Below are positions 53,476 through 61,432 of a stretch of DNA of 64,000 nt, one piece after another (the first letter of the stretch is position 1; the number at the start of each line of letters is the position of its first letter). Under the pieces are notes generated by a model. That model saw only the letters and a list, made by a program, of their open reading frames with translations, did not search any database and was not told the DNA's origin. Source of the stretch: an uncultured bacterium. Its GTDB lineage: Bacteria; Cyanobacteriota; Vampirovibrionia; Gastranaerophilales; Gastranaerophilaceae. A program made the position numbers and the translations under genes. Location of the stretch: NCBI GenBank assembly GCA_902779645.1, contig CACZCH010000007.1, positions 62,001 to 126,000 on the forward strand, read 5' to 3'.

Positions 53476-54678
53476 TTAAGCAATTACTGAACCGACAGGA
53501 ATTTTGTCGAAAATTTTATCTACAAAAACATCTTTTTTGAATTCTTCGATTGCTTTTTCGTTCTTTTCAACAAATTGAATAAATCCGTTTGAGCCGGCTT
53601 TATAAGGATTGCCGTTTTCAACGATTTTTACAAGCTTGTCACCTTCAAAGAAACATTTGGCTCCTGCGATTTCCGTCGGCGGTACACTTATTACTTTAAC
53701 TCCGTCAACCAAAGCTTTTTGGCCATATCTGATTCCTAAAAAGCTGTCTTGTTTTGTCAACTGATTATTAAATATTTTTTCTGACTCTGACGGTACATAC
53801 TGTAAAACAGGAACGTCATCTTTGTTAAATTGTCTTAGAGTTCTAAGTGATTTGAGCTGAGGCCTGTCACCGTATTGACCTATTGTTAATTTAAGAGTGT
53901 CATCTCCGTATCTGTTGACATATCCGATATTTATAACATCTTTTATAACTTCTTTATCAACATCTTTTGGATTCTTAGCCAGTTCTTCCGCCATTTTTAT
54001 GATTTTATTCTTTAGTTCGGAATCAACGGATTCGGTCACATTAGTTCTGTATCCTTCAACAATTTTGCTTATTTGTCCGTCTTTCATAAAGACTGTGTAT
54101 TTTTTGTTGTTGGCATTAACTTGGAAACCTCTCATTGCAAAAGCTTCTGATTGAGGATTAAAGGCTTGTCTTTCAGTGCTTATTGCGCCTTTGATTCCAT
54201 ATTCGGATACACCTGCATTTATATGAGTTCCAACGAAAGTTTTGGTTTGGTTTGGAACATTGAGTTTTATTTCACCATTACCATTTTTAACAGCCTGCAT
54301 TTTGGTAAGAACGGTTTTTGATTTGTCAGTGGCTGCTTTTCCTGCTTTGTTAAAGAATTTTTCATACCAAGCTTTAGCGCCTTTTATCGGATTACCGCCT
54401 CCTTTTGCCATACAAGCAATCAATGCTGCTGCGCCGATTGCACCGGTTACCCAAAGACCTGTATGTGATTCATCAGGAGTTGTTTGAGCATAATTAACAG
54501 GAATAGAGACGTTATTTGCAGATTGTGCAGTTGTTGTATCCGTACCTTGAGATACAGTATTAGCACCCTTAAAGTTCACATTTGGAGTTTGTGAAGCCCA
54601 TTGATACCATTTGTCTGCTGCGATTGAATCATAATTCATTGGAGTCCAATAATTAACACTATCATACGGTGTACCCAT
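53476..54678 (-). CDS. Orphan FxG-motif protein with one membrane segment
   Basis: The 400 residues have no recognised family. The N-terminus is Tyr/Trp/Asn-rich and contains PNVNFKGANT (about residues 38-47). One hydrophobic helix (about 78-95, GLWVTGAIGAAALIACMA) follows, then a basic amphipathic segment and a large alpha/beta C-terminal region with repeated VNNKKYTVFMKDGQISKI-like strands (about 180-400). ATG 54678 has GGCAGG 7 bases upstream. The shared bipartite motif precedes it at 54715-54751. There is no cleavable signal peptide. Confidence 0.65.
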   Translation of the reverse strand: MGTPYDSVNYWTPMNYDSIAADKWYQWASQTPNVNFKGANTVSQGTDTTTAQSANNVSIPVNYAQTTPDESHTGLWVTGAIGAAALIACMAKGGGNPIKGAKAWYEKFFNKAGKAATDKSKTVLTKMQAVKNGNGEIKLNVPNQTKTFVGTHINAGVSEYGIKGAISTERQAFNPQSEAFAMRGFQVNANNKKYTVFMKDGQISKIVEGYRTNVTESVDSELKNKIIKMAEELAKNPKDVDKEVIKDVINIGYVNRYGDDTLKLTIGQYGDRPQLKSLRTLRQFNKDDVPVLQYVPSESEKIFNNQLTKQDSFLGIRYGQKALVDGVKVISVPPTEIAGAKCFFEGDKLVKIVENGNPYKAGSNGFIQFVEKNEKAIEEFKKDVFVDKIFDKIPVGSVIA

Positions 54679-54714
54679 TGTATACCTGCCTTTCAAAACC
54701 TTATTAAATTAACC

Positions 54715-54751
54715 CTTATATACATGAAGTATTTTTCTCTTCAGAAATTGA
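54715..54751 (-). promoter_or_regulatory. Shared bipartite upstream motif, copy 3
   Basis: Minus-strand TCAATT (54751-54746), 14 bases, TACTT (54731-54727), 5 bases, ATATAAG (54721-54715), then GGG. Further upstream, TTACAAAACTTTACAAA (54771-54787, plus-strand reading) is identical to 59432-59448 before the orphan at 58926-59345. Confidence 0.7.
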
Positions 54752-54802
54752 CTTTTTTGGAGAATGCTCTTTACAAAACTTTACAAATATGAGTAAAAAT
54801 AT

Positions 54803-54847
54803 GCCCCCTCACACCTTTGTGGGAGAGGGGTCGGGGGTTGAGGGGTA
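54803..54847. repeat. GC-rich intergenic hairpin repeat
   Basis: CCCCCTCACACC-TTT-GTGGGAGAGGGG followed by TCGGGGGTTGAGGGG forms a GC-rich hairpin plus a third complementary arm. It is very unlike the AT-rich surroundings. Sequences of this style are common dispersed elements in many bacteria. Confidence 0.55.
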
Positions 54848-54890
54848 AAACATTGATTATATGGATTTTTGACCAAATGTTATATTGCGC

Positions 54891-54915
54891 TGATACTATA
54901 TTTATGTTAGTATCA
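54891..54915. promoter_or_regulatory. Inverted repeat upstream of efp-accB-accC
   Basis: TGATACTA (54891-54898) and TAGTATCA (54908-54915) are perfect 8-bp arms with a 9-base spacer. They lie just after a TTGACC (54870-54875) and before the TATAAT at 54932-54937. This is an operator-like geometry in front of the fatty-acid synthesis genes. The regulator is not identifiable. Confidence 0.5.
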
Positions 54916-54957
54916 AGTAAAATAGTAGAAGTATAATATTTAATTAAGGAGTTACTA

Positions 54958-55515
54958 ATGATTTCAGTAAACGATTTAAAAAATGGCTTAACTTTAGAAT
55001 TAGATAACGGTCTTTGGACAGTTGTAGAATTCTTGCACGTAAAACCGGGTAAAGGCGCAGCGTTCGTAAGAACAAAACTTAAAAACGTTGAGTCTGGAAA
55101 CGTTGTAGAAAGAACATTCAGAGCCGGTGAAAAAGTTGCAAAGGCTATGTTAGACCGCAGAGAAATGCAATATTTATATAAAGAAGGCGCTGATTACGTT
55201 ATGATGGATAATGAAACTTATGAGCAAATCCAAGTAACGGAAGATCAAGTAGGCGACGGTAAAAAGTATCTTAAAGAAAACATGATAGTTCAAATTCTTA
55301 AACACGATACAAGAATTATCGGTGTTGATATTCCTGCTCATGTTGAGTTGGAAGTTGTTGATACTCCACCGGCTGAAAAGGGCAACACTGCTCAAGGCGG
55401 AACAAAACCTGCAACTCTTGAAACTGGTGCGGTTGTTAACGTTCCGTTCTTTGTATCAAACGGTGATATGATTAGAGTTGATACAAGAACAAATGAATAC
55501 TTAGACCGTTGCTAA
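54958..55515 (+). CDS. efp: Translation elongation factor P
   Basis: EF-P relieves ribosome stalling at proline runs. The 185 residues have the three-domain fold, with the loop HVKPGKGAAFVRTKL carrying the modifiable Lys32 and the C-terminal signature FVSNGDMIRVDTRTNEYLDR. AAGGAG precedes ATG 54958. It heads an efp-accB-accC order common in many bacteria. No modification enzyme (EpmA, EarP, YmfI) is adjacent. Confidence 0.97.
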   Translation: MISVNDLKNGLTLELDNGLWTVVEFLHVKPGKGAAFVRTKLKNVESGNVVERTFRAGEKVAKAMLDRREMQYLYKEGADYVMMDNETYEQIQVTEDQVGDGKKYLKENMIVQILKHDTRIIGVDIPAHVELEVVDTPPAEKGNTAQGGTKPATLETGAVVNVPFFVSNGDMIRVDTRTNEYLDRC

Positions 55516-55535
55516 CGGACTTAGAGGAGAATAAA

Positions 55536-55994
55536 ATGGATTTTAAACCTGAATATATAGAAAAATTGGCAAAAATTATAAATGATAACGGCTTGACCGA
55601 AATCTCTATGGAAGACGGAGAACAAGCAATTACAATCAGAAAAGATTTACCGGAAGTTGTAGTAGGAGCTCCTGCTCCTGTTAGTGCATCTCCTGTTTCA
55701 GCACCTGCAGTTTCAGCACCTGCGCCTGTTAGCGAGCCAAAAGCTGAACAAGAAGTTCAAGGAAAAGCAATAACTTCACCAATGGTAGGTACTTTCTACT
55801 CAGCCTCAGCACCTGATGCTGCGCCGTTTGTAGAAATCGGTTCAGAAGTTGCAGTAGGTGATGTTGTTTGTATAATTGAAGCAATGAAACTTATGAATGA
55901 AATAAAGTCCGAACAAGCAGGTAAAGTTGTTAAAATCTGCGTTAAAAACGGTGACCCCGTTGAATTCGGGCAAGTTTTGATGTATGTGGAATAA
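55536..55994 (+). CDS. accB: Acetyl-CoA carboxylase biotin carboxyl carrier protein
   Basis: The 152 residues have an N-terminal helical domain (1-45), a Pro/Ala/Val-rich linker with repeated VSAPA units (about 48-75) and a biotinyl domain with the biotinylation site EAMKLMNE. ATG 55536 follows AGAGGAG. The longer in-frame TTG start would overlap efp and is rejected. Biotin could come via bioD at 7.5 kb. Confidence 0.95.
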   Translation: MDFKPEYIEKLAKIINDNGLTEISMEDGEQAITIRKDLPEVVVGAPAPVSASPVSAPAVSAPAPVSEPKAEQEVQGKAITSPMVGTFYSASAPDAAPFVEIGSEVAVGDVVCIIEAMKLMNEIKSEQAGKVVKICVKNGDPVEFGQVLMYVE

Positions 55995-55995
55995 G

Positions 55996-56122
55996 GTGAA
56001 TAAGTGAATAAGTGAATAAGTGAATAAGTTCTTTAAATTCGCTTCGCTCATATATTCATAAATGAAAAAATTTGACGATTATTAAATTTAATAAGAGCTC
56101 ATTCACTTATTCACTTATTCAC
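55996..56122 (+). repeat. Octamer array and its inverted copy between accB and accC
   Basis: Four perfect GTGAATAA units (55996-56027) are answered by an inverted array of TTCACTTA units (56101-56122). Twenty-two consecutive bases are exactly complementary, so the accB-accC transcript can form a long stem enclosing about 75 bases. It is the cleanest member of the octamer family. Confidence 0.75.
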
Positions 56123-56128
56123 ATGTCA

Positions 56129-56142
56129 CCCTTTTAAAAGGG
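56129..56142 (+). promoter_or_regulatory. Palindrome containing the accC ribosome-binding site
   Basis: CCCTTTTAAAAGGG is a perfect palindrome. Its second half, AAAAGGG, is the accC Shine-Dalgarno sequence, 6 bases from ATG 56149. Confidence 0.4.
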
Positions 56143-56148
56143 ATAATT

Positions 56149-57504
56149 ATGTTTAAACGAGTATTAATAGCAAACCGAGGAGAAATAGCAGTAAGAGTTA
56201 TAAGAGCGTGTCGTGAGTTAGGTATTCCGACCGTTGCAATATATTCGCAGGCAGATGCGGAATCACTACACGTCAGACTGGCAACAGATGCTTTTTGTAT
56301 AGGACCTGCTCCAAGTAATCAGAGTTATTTAAATATACCTACAATCATATCAACGGCTTTAATGACAGGATGTGATGCTATTCACCCCGGATACGGGTTT
56401 TTGTCAGAAAGAGCTGAATTTGCAGAAATATGCGAGATGTATAATATTAAATTTATCGGACCAACCGCGCAAGCTATGCGCAAAATGGGCGATAAAGCTA
56501 CTGCTCGTAAAACAATGATTGAAAATGATGTTCCTGTTACCCCCGGTACAGGTATTGTAAGAACGCCTCAAGAAGTTATTGAGTTTGCTCATAAAGTCGG
56601 ATATCCGATTATTTTAAAAGCAACCGCAGGCGGCGGCGGAAAGGGTATGAGAGTCGTTAGAACTGACGATGAGATGGAAGCAAACTTCAATCTTTGTCGT
56701 CAGGAAGCAGAAAACTTCTTTGGTAATCCGGACGTTTATGCTGAAAAATTCCTTGAAAACCCAAGACACATAGAAGTTCAAATTATTGGCGACTCGTTTG
56801 GAAATGTTATTCATTTAGGTGAGCGTGACTGCTCAATTCAAAGACGCCACCAAAAACTGTTGGAAGAAGCTCCTTCACCTGCAATTGATGAAGAAACTCG
56901 TAAACAAATGGGTGCAGCCGCAGTAAGAGCAGCTAAAGCTATCAACTATGAAGGCGCAGGAACTTGCGAGTTCTTACTCGACCATGACGGGAAATGGTAT
57001 TTTATGGAAATGAATACCAGAGTTCAAGTTGAGCACTGTGTTACAGAGATGATTTCTCAAATCGATATCGTTCGTGAACAAATAAGAGTCGCATCAGGTG
57101 AAAAGCTCGGTTATACACAAGATGAAGTCAGACTCCACGGACACGCAATAGAATGTCGTATAAATGCAGAAGACCCCGAACACGATTTTATGCCATGCCC
57201 AGGAAAAATTGACGGGTATTTTGCTCCCGGAGGATTCGGAATCAGAGTCGATTCTCACGTATACCCCGGATACTCAATTCCGCCGTACTACGATTCAATG
57301 ATAGGTAAACTTATCTGCTGGGGTGAAAACAGAACCCAAGCAAGAAGAAGAATGTACCAAGCTTTGAAAGAATACGTTGTAACAGGTGTAAAAACAACAA
57401 TTCCGTTCCATCAGGAAATAATTGAAGATGAAGTATTTAAAAGTGGTAAATTCAATACAGGTTTTATTGAAGATTTTTACAAAAGACGAAATAAAGAAGG
57501 GTAA
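56149..57504 (+). CDS. accC: Biotin carboxylase subunit of acetyl-CoA carboxylase
   Basis: The 451 residues form an ATP-grasp enzyme that carboxylates the biotin on AccB. The N-terminal domain starts [25 protein letters not shown]. The glycine-rich ATP loop [12 protein letters not shown] and the catalytic [14 protein letters not shown] are intact. The pair accB-accC is separated by the long octamer-repeat hairpin. accA and accD are not in the window. Confidence 0.97.
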   Translation: MFKRVLIANRGEIAVRVIRACRELGIPTVAIYSQADAESLHVRLATDAFCIGPAPSNQSYLNIPTIISTALMTGCDAIHPGYGFLSERAEFAEICEMYNIKFIGPTAQAMRKMGDKATARKTMIENDVPVTPGTGIVRTPQEVIEFAHKVGYPIILKATAGGGGKGMRVVRTDDEMEANFNLCRQEAENFFGNPDVYAEKFLENPRHIEVQIIGDSFGNVIHLGERDCSIQRRHQKLLEEAPSPAIDEETRKQMGAAAVRAAKAINYEGAGTCEFLLDHDGKWYFMEMNTRVQVEHCVTEMISQIDIVREQIRVASGEKLGYTQDEVRLHGHAIECRINAEDPEHDFMPCPGKIDGYFAPGGFGIRVDSHVYPGYSIPPYYDSMIGKLICWGENRTQARRRMYQALKEYVVTGVKTTIPFHQEIIEDEVFKSGKFNTGFIEDFYKRRNKEG

Positions 57505-57515
57505 GGCAAAATATT

Positions 57516-58778
57516 ATGTTAGATATTAAATTGATTAGGGAAAATCCTGAAAAAATTAATGAACTCCTAAAAAGAAGAAATCCTGAATTATCAATAGATA
57601 AAGTTCTTGAGATTGATGCTGAGAGAAGAAAAATTCAAGCGCAAGCTGATGAACTTAGAGCAAAAAGAAAAACCGAATCACAAAAAATCGGAATGATGAA
57701 AAAGAACGGTGAAAATACTGATGCTTTGCAGGAAGAGATTAGAGCATTAGGAGATGAAGTTAAGGCATTAGAAGAAAAACAGGTTGAGTTAGACAATGCT
57801 CAAAGGGATTTGCTTTTACATACTCCTAATATCCCTGATGAAACAACACCAATTGGTAAATCGGAAGATGATAATCCGACAATTAAAACTTGGGGTGAAC
57901 CGACTACATTCTCTTTTGAACCGATGGCTCACTGGGATTTATGCGAAAAACATAATATAGTTGATTTTGAACGCGGCGTTAAGCTTTCTCAATCAAGATT
58001 TACTTTGTATAGAGGAAAAGGAGCAAGATTAGAAAGGGCTATTATCCAGTTCTTCTTAGATTTACACACGGAAAAACATGGTTATGAAGAAATATTGCCA
58101 CCGTTTATGGCAAATGCTGCAACTATGACAGGAACAGGTCAATTACCTAAGTTCGCAGAAGATATGTATAAGTGTGTTGATGAAGATTTGTACCTGATAC
58201 CGACTGCGGAAGTTCCTGTTACAAATATTTATTCGGGTGAAATTTTAAGTGAAGATGATTTACCTAAATATATGACTGCTTATACTCCATGTTTTAGACG
58301 TGAAGCAGGTTCTGCGGGTAAAGATACAAGAGGATTAATAAGAGTTCACCAATTCAATAAAGTTGAAATGGTTAAACTTACAACTCCTGAAACAAGTAAG
58401 GAAGAACACGAAAAACTTACCCAAAATGCTGAAAGGTGCCTTGAACTTTTAGGGCTTCCATACAGAAGAGTTGCTCTTTGCACAGCTGATATAGGATTTA
58501 GTGCTAATAAGTGCTATGACTTAGAAGTATGGCTTCCTTCTTATAATACTTATAAAGAAATCTCAAGCTGTTCAAACTTCGGTGATTATCAAGCAAGACG
58601 TGCTAATATAAGATATCGCGATAAAGACGGTAAATTGAGATTTGTACATACTCTAAACGGTTCAGGTTTGGCAGTAGGAAGAACATTCGCTGCAATAGTC
58701 GAAAACTTCCAGCAGGAGGACGGCTCAATTATTATTCCTGAAGTTTTAAGAAAATATACAGGATTTGACAGGATATAG
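57516..58778 (+). CDS. serS: Seryl-tRNA synthetase
   Basis: This is a class II synthetase of 420 residues. It has an N-terminal antiparallel coiled coil for tRNA binding (about 25-105), then the catalytic domain with motif 2 ([29 protein letters not shown]) and motif 3 ([20 protein letters not shown]). It begins 11 bases after accC and is probably cotranscribed. Confidence 0.97.
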   Translation: MLDIKLIRENPEKINELLKRRNPELSIDKVLEIDAERRKIQAQADELRAKRKTESQKIGMMKKNGENTDALQEEIRALGDEVKALEEKQVELDNAQRDLLLHTPNIPDETTPIGKSEDDNPTIKTWGEPTTFSFEPMAHWDLCEKHNIVDFERGVKLSQSRFTLYRGKGARLERAIIQFFLDLHTEKHGYEEILPPFMANAATMTGTGQLPKFAEDMYKCVDEDLYLIPTAEVPVTNIYSGEILSEDDLPKYMTAYTPCFRREAGSAGKDTRGLIRVHQFNKVEMVKLTTPETSKEEHEKLTQNAERCLELLGLPYRRVALCTADIGFSANKCYDLEVWLPSYNTYKEISSCSNFGDYQARRANIRYRDKDGKLRFVHTLNGSGLAVGRTFAAIVENFQQEDGSIIIPEVLRKYTGFDRI

Positions 58779-58792
58779 GGGTAAAAATATAG

Positions 58793-58866
58793 CTGTCATA
58801 CTGAGCAAAAGCCAAGGTTTGGAAGAGATTCTTCGGCAGAAATGGTTTTGTCTCAGAATGACGTAG
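58793..58866. repeat. Dispersed CATACTGAG/CTCAGAATGAC inverted repeat
   Basis: TGTCATACTGAG at the left and CTCAGAATGACG at the right are imperfect inverted ends, with GAGATTCTTCGGCAG inside. This resembles the repeat fragments at 53190-53380. It lies between the convergent serS and the 58926 orphan and may act as a terminator. Confidence 0.55.
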
Positions 58867-58925
58867 TATTAATGAGACGGATTTTGGGGTCTTCAAAATC
58901 CGCCTACGAATTCTTTACTTAAATT

Positions 58926-59345
58926 TTATTTTTTTCTAAACATAGCTATAATTTTGTCATAACTGTTATTTTTAACAAATTTGCAAAGGTTATGGCAAGG
59001 TTCAGTTATACCGTCTGCGTGTTTAAAAAATTCTTTTGTTTTTTCGTGTCCGATTTTATCTACCCAGTTGTATTTGTGCGCTAATCCAAGCAAACCGACA
59101 GTTGCTGCAACAGCAGCAAGAGTCCCTAATACAACAGCTGTTGTAGATGTTTCTTTCTTGTTACCGTATTCTTTACCTCTGAAACAAACTGTATCTTGTT
59201 TCGGTTCATTATCAACCGTAAAAATTGAGTCTTGATTTTTTCGAGCACCAACACCGCCAGTTGTTTCTTGTTTTGCAGATTCTATTCTTCTGTCAGCTAC
59301 GCTTCCTGTTGTTTCGCTTCCGCGGAAATTTACACTTGATATCAT
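58926..59345 (-). CDS. Small orphan FxG-motif protein with one membrane segment
   Basis: The 139 residues begin MISSVNFRGSETTG, an FxG motif directly at the N-terminus. A polar segment with VCFRG (near 56-60) follows, then a membrane helix (about 73-93, AVVLGTLAAVAATVGLLGLAHK) and a basic/His-rich tail. The general plan resembles the larger orphan at 53476-54678. GGAGG is 5 bases before ATG 59345. Function is unknown. Confidence 0.6.
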   Translation of the reverse strand: MISSVNFRGSETTGSVADRRIESAKQETTGGVGARKNQDSIFTVDNEPKQDTVCFRGKEYGNKKETSTTAVVLGTLAAVAATVGLLGLAHKYNWVDKIGHEKTKEFFKHADGITEPCHNLCKFVKNNSYDKIIAMFRKK

Positions 59346-59374
59346 ACAAACCTCCAAACGAGTTTTTCACACAT

Positions 59375-59414
59375 CTTCTACTACATGAAAAACATTTTGT
59401 TTCGGAAATTTGCC
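59375..59414 (-). promoter_or_regulatory. Degenerate relative of the shared upstream motif
   Basis: Minus-strand GCAAATTTC, then a GAAACAAAATG segment and TTTTTCATGTAG, align with the 54715-54751 copy with one extra base. TACTT is not conserved. The stronger link is the identical 17-mer TTACAAAACTTTACAAA at 59432-59448, placed 17-18 bases upstream of the first box in both loci. Confidence 0.4.
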
Positions 59415-59441
59415 TCAATTTTGAACAATTGTTACAAAACT

Positions 59442-60077
59442 TTACAAAAGATTCTTTTTACGTTCTTCAATCTGCTTTTTTAAACATACCTGAGAAATAT
59501 AATCTAAATCGGATTGAGGGGTATTTATGAGTTGAAATGAGGCTTTAATTATATTATCTTCATTATCTGTTCTTATAAATTTTGCTTTTGTTTCTACAAT
59601 TCTCTGGGGCAGGTATAGTATAATTTTAACTTCCTCAGGAAAATCATATTTTTTATCCAGTTCTATGCGAACTCCGTTAGCTGAGAGGTCGTATGTTATT
59701 ACGGAAAGTTGTGTTATTTCTTTTGTTTCTTCAAATATTATATTTGCATCTTCTTTTATTTTTACTCTAAAGAATTCTCTTTTTTGCTGAAACTCTGTAT
59801 CTTTTGGTGTACGCACAGAAAATAAAAGGTATGGTTCTTCTTTTATAACTCTGGTTAATTCTGTTTTTGCTTTATATAAACCGTTATCACAAGCAATGCT
59901 GAGTTCAACTTCTTGCGGAGTTTTGATATTCAGATTTTCGTCTAATTTTGTACTGGCTAAAATTTCGTAATCAGTGATATTTCTTACGGCTGATTTTACG
60001 CAATGAGTGAAAGAATCTTTGTCATTATATGTTATTTTCAGATAATTTATTTTTATTGAGGTTAAATCAAAGTTCAT
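59442..60077 (-). CDS. PilZ-domain protein, probable c-di-GMP effector (YcgR-like)
   Basis: The 211 residues have an N-terminal flagellar-brake-like (YcgR-N) region (about 1-90) and a PilZ domain (97-205). Both c-di-GMP binding motifs are intact: R100-x3-R104 (KREFFR) and D130-x-S132-x2-G135 (DLSANG). In a flagellated cell this suggests control of motor function, although its gene is far from the flagellar operon. It is 1 base from the small secreted-protein gene upstream. Confidence 0.85.
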   Translation of the reverse strand: MNFDLTSIKINYLKITYNDKDSFTHCVKSAVRNITDYEILASTKLDENLNIKTPQEVELSIACDNGLYKAKTELTRVIKEEPYLLFSVRTPKDTEFQQKREFFRVKIKEDANIIFEETKEITQLSVITYDLSANGVRIELDKKYDFPEEVKIILYLPQRIVETKAKFIRTDNEDNIIKASFQLINTPQSDLDYISQVCLKKQIEERKKNLL

Positions 60078-60078
60078 A

Positions 60079-60276
60079 TTATCTTTTATACCTTTTTGTA
60101 TTTATTTTGTATACACCGACCTTTTTTCCGGTTTTATCATATTGAATTATTTTACCGTTCCAGCTTTTTTTGAACGTACCTTGCGGATATCCGCTGTATC
60201 TTTTTGCAGGTAACTCTTCCGCAAATGAAGTGCAGACAAAAGATGATAAAATCAATATAACAGCCCAAATCTTCAT
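60079..60276 (-). CDS. Small secreted basic protein
   Basis: The 65 residues have a signal peptide (1-19, CTSFA before E) and a short mature part, PQGTFKKSWNGKIIQYDKTGKKVGVYKI, resembling a pair of MORN-like or WW-like beta hairpins. It is coupled to the PilZ gene. The gene is divergent from the HAD hydrolase. No family is recognised. Confidence 0.6.
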   Translation of the reverse strand: MKIWAVILILSSFVCTSFAEELPAKRYSGYPQGTFKKSWNGKIIQYDKTGKKVGVYKINTKRYKR

Positions 60277-60316
60277 GTCAATATTATATCATATTTTTTG
60301 TTTTATAATACTAATT

Positions 60317-61009
60317 ATGAAAGGTATTATTTTTGATTTTAACGGTACTTTATATTGGGATTCTCAGCTTCATTATGATGCTTGGAGAGAGTATTCGGCA
60401 ATGCTCAGAGAAAAACCTTTTACTGATGAAGAGATGCGCGAAAAAATGTTCGGGCATACAAACTCTGATATAATTGAATATTTAATCGGAAAGAAACCTT
60501 CAAAAGAGATGGTTGATAAATACGGTAAAGAAAAAGAATCTGTTTATCGCAAAAGGTGCCTTTTAGAACCCGATAAATTTAAGCTTGCTCCCGGAGCTGT
60601 CGAATTGTTGGATTATCTAAGGGAAAATGATATCCCGAGAACTATTGCAACAATGTCAGAATGGGATAATGTAGAATTTTATATAAAAGAATTTCATTTG
60701 GATAAATGGTTTGAGTTGGATAAAATTGTTTATTCTGACGGTACTATTCCGGGGAAACCGGCTCCCGATATATTTTTGATTGCAGCTGAAAAAATCGGCT
60801 TGGAACCGAAAGATTGTATCGTTGTTGAAGATGCTATTGCAGGGATAGAGTCTGCAAAAAGTGCAGGTATCGGAAAGATAATAGCAATTGCTTCACTTGA
60901 GCCTATTGAGTTCTATAAAAAAATGTCAGGACTGACTCAAATAATCAAAAATTTTTATGAATTTGACAAAAGCTTATTTCAGTATTCCAATTCTCATATT
61001 TTTATTTAA
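60317..61009 (+). CDS. HAD-superfamily hydrolase, beta-phosphoglucomutase-like
   Basis: The 230 residues have HAD motif I DFNGT (D7, N9), a helical cap (about 15-85), motif II ATMSEWDN, the lysine in PGKPAPDIF and motif III VVEDAIAGIESAKSAG. This is the layout of beta-phosphoglucomutase/phosphatase members. The usual second Asp of motif I is Asn, which removes the general acid/base of phosphomutases and phosphatases. TATAAT at 60304-60309 is only 7 bases before ATG 60317 and there is no ribosome-binding site. Confidence 0.85.
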   Translation: MKGIIFDFNGTLYWDSQLHYDAWREYSAMLREKPFTDEEMREKMFGHTNSDIIEYLIGKKPSKEMVDKYGKEKESVYRKRCLLEPDKFKLAPGAVELLDYLRENDIPRTIATMSEWDNVEFYIKEFHLDKWFELDKIVYSDGTIPGKPAPDIFLIAAEKIGLEPKDCIVVEDAIAGIESAKSAGIGKIIAIASLEPIEFYKKMSGLTQIIKNFYEFDKSLFQYSNSHIFI

Positions 61010-61412
61010 CTTTTGATTTTTTGTGGAATATTTTATTCCAAATGTTTGAAACTCCATTAGCAACGGCACTTGCACCTTTGGCGATGCCATTTCCTATCCA
61101 AGATGCAGCTGAGCTTACACCTTTCCAAGCTCCGACTGCAGCGGGTGCAATAATTTTTGTCCCGAACCATGCTAAGCCTTTGCCAATTCCTTTAAATATT
61201 GAAGGAAGTTCAGGTGCTAAAGCTATTCCTGCCATAAAACCTATGCCCATAGCAAAAAATGGAACTGGATTATAGAATCCGAATCCAAAACAACTGTTCA
61301 TGCCAAACATACCGCCTCTACAGCAGCCACAGCCGTATCCCGGCGTGTATGTGCTTGAAAATACACGATTTCCGTTTACATTAACTGTCGTATTGTAGAT
61401 ATCGCTGTACAT
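61002..61412 (-). CDS. Gly/Cys-rich orphan protein with hydrophobic core
   Basis: The 136 residues begin MYSDIYNTTVNVNG and then have a Gly/Cys/Phe-rich stretch (GYGCGCCRGGMFGMNSCFGFGFYNP, about 25-50). A hydrophobic helix follows (about 52-66), then tandem amphipathic helices with small residues (WKGVSSAASWIGNGIAKGASAVANGVSNIW) and a basic tail. Such helices can insert in membranes, but no family is recognised and there is no signal peptide. AAAAAGGA precedes ATG 61412. The shared bipartite motif is 20 bases upstream. It overlaps the HAD gene end by 8 bp. Confidence 0.6.
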   Translation of the reverse strand: MYSDIYNTTVNVNGNRVFSSTYTPGYGCGCCRGGMFGMNSCFGFGFYNPVPFFAMGIGFMAGIALAPELPSIFKGIGKGLAWFGTKIIAPAAVGAWKGVSSAASWIGNGIAKGASAVANGVSNIWNKIFHKKSKVK

Positions 61413-61432
61413 GGTTTTTCCTTTTTTATACT

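Noticed and set aside
42956..56122. Octamer arrays as CRISPR
   Set aside because: Units are 8 bases with no spacers and no cas genes in the window.
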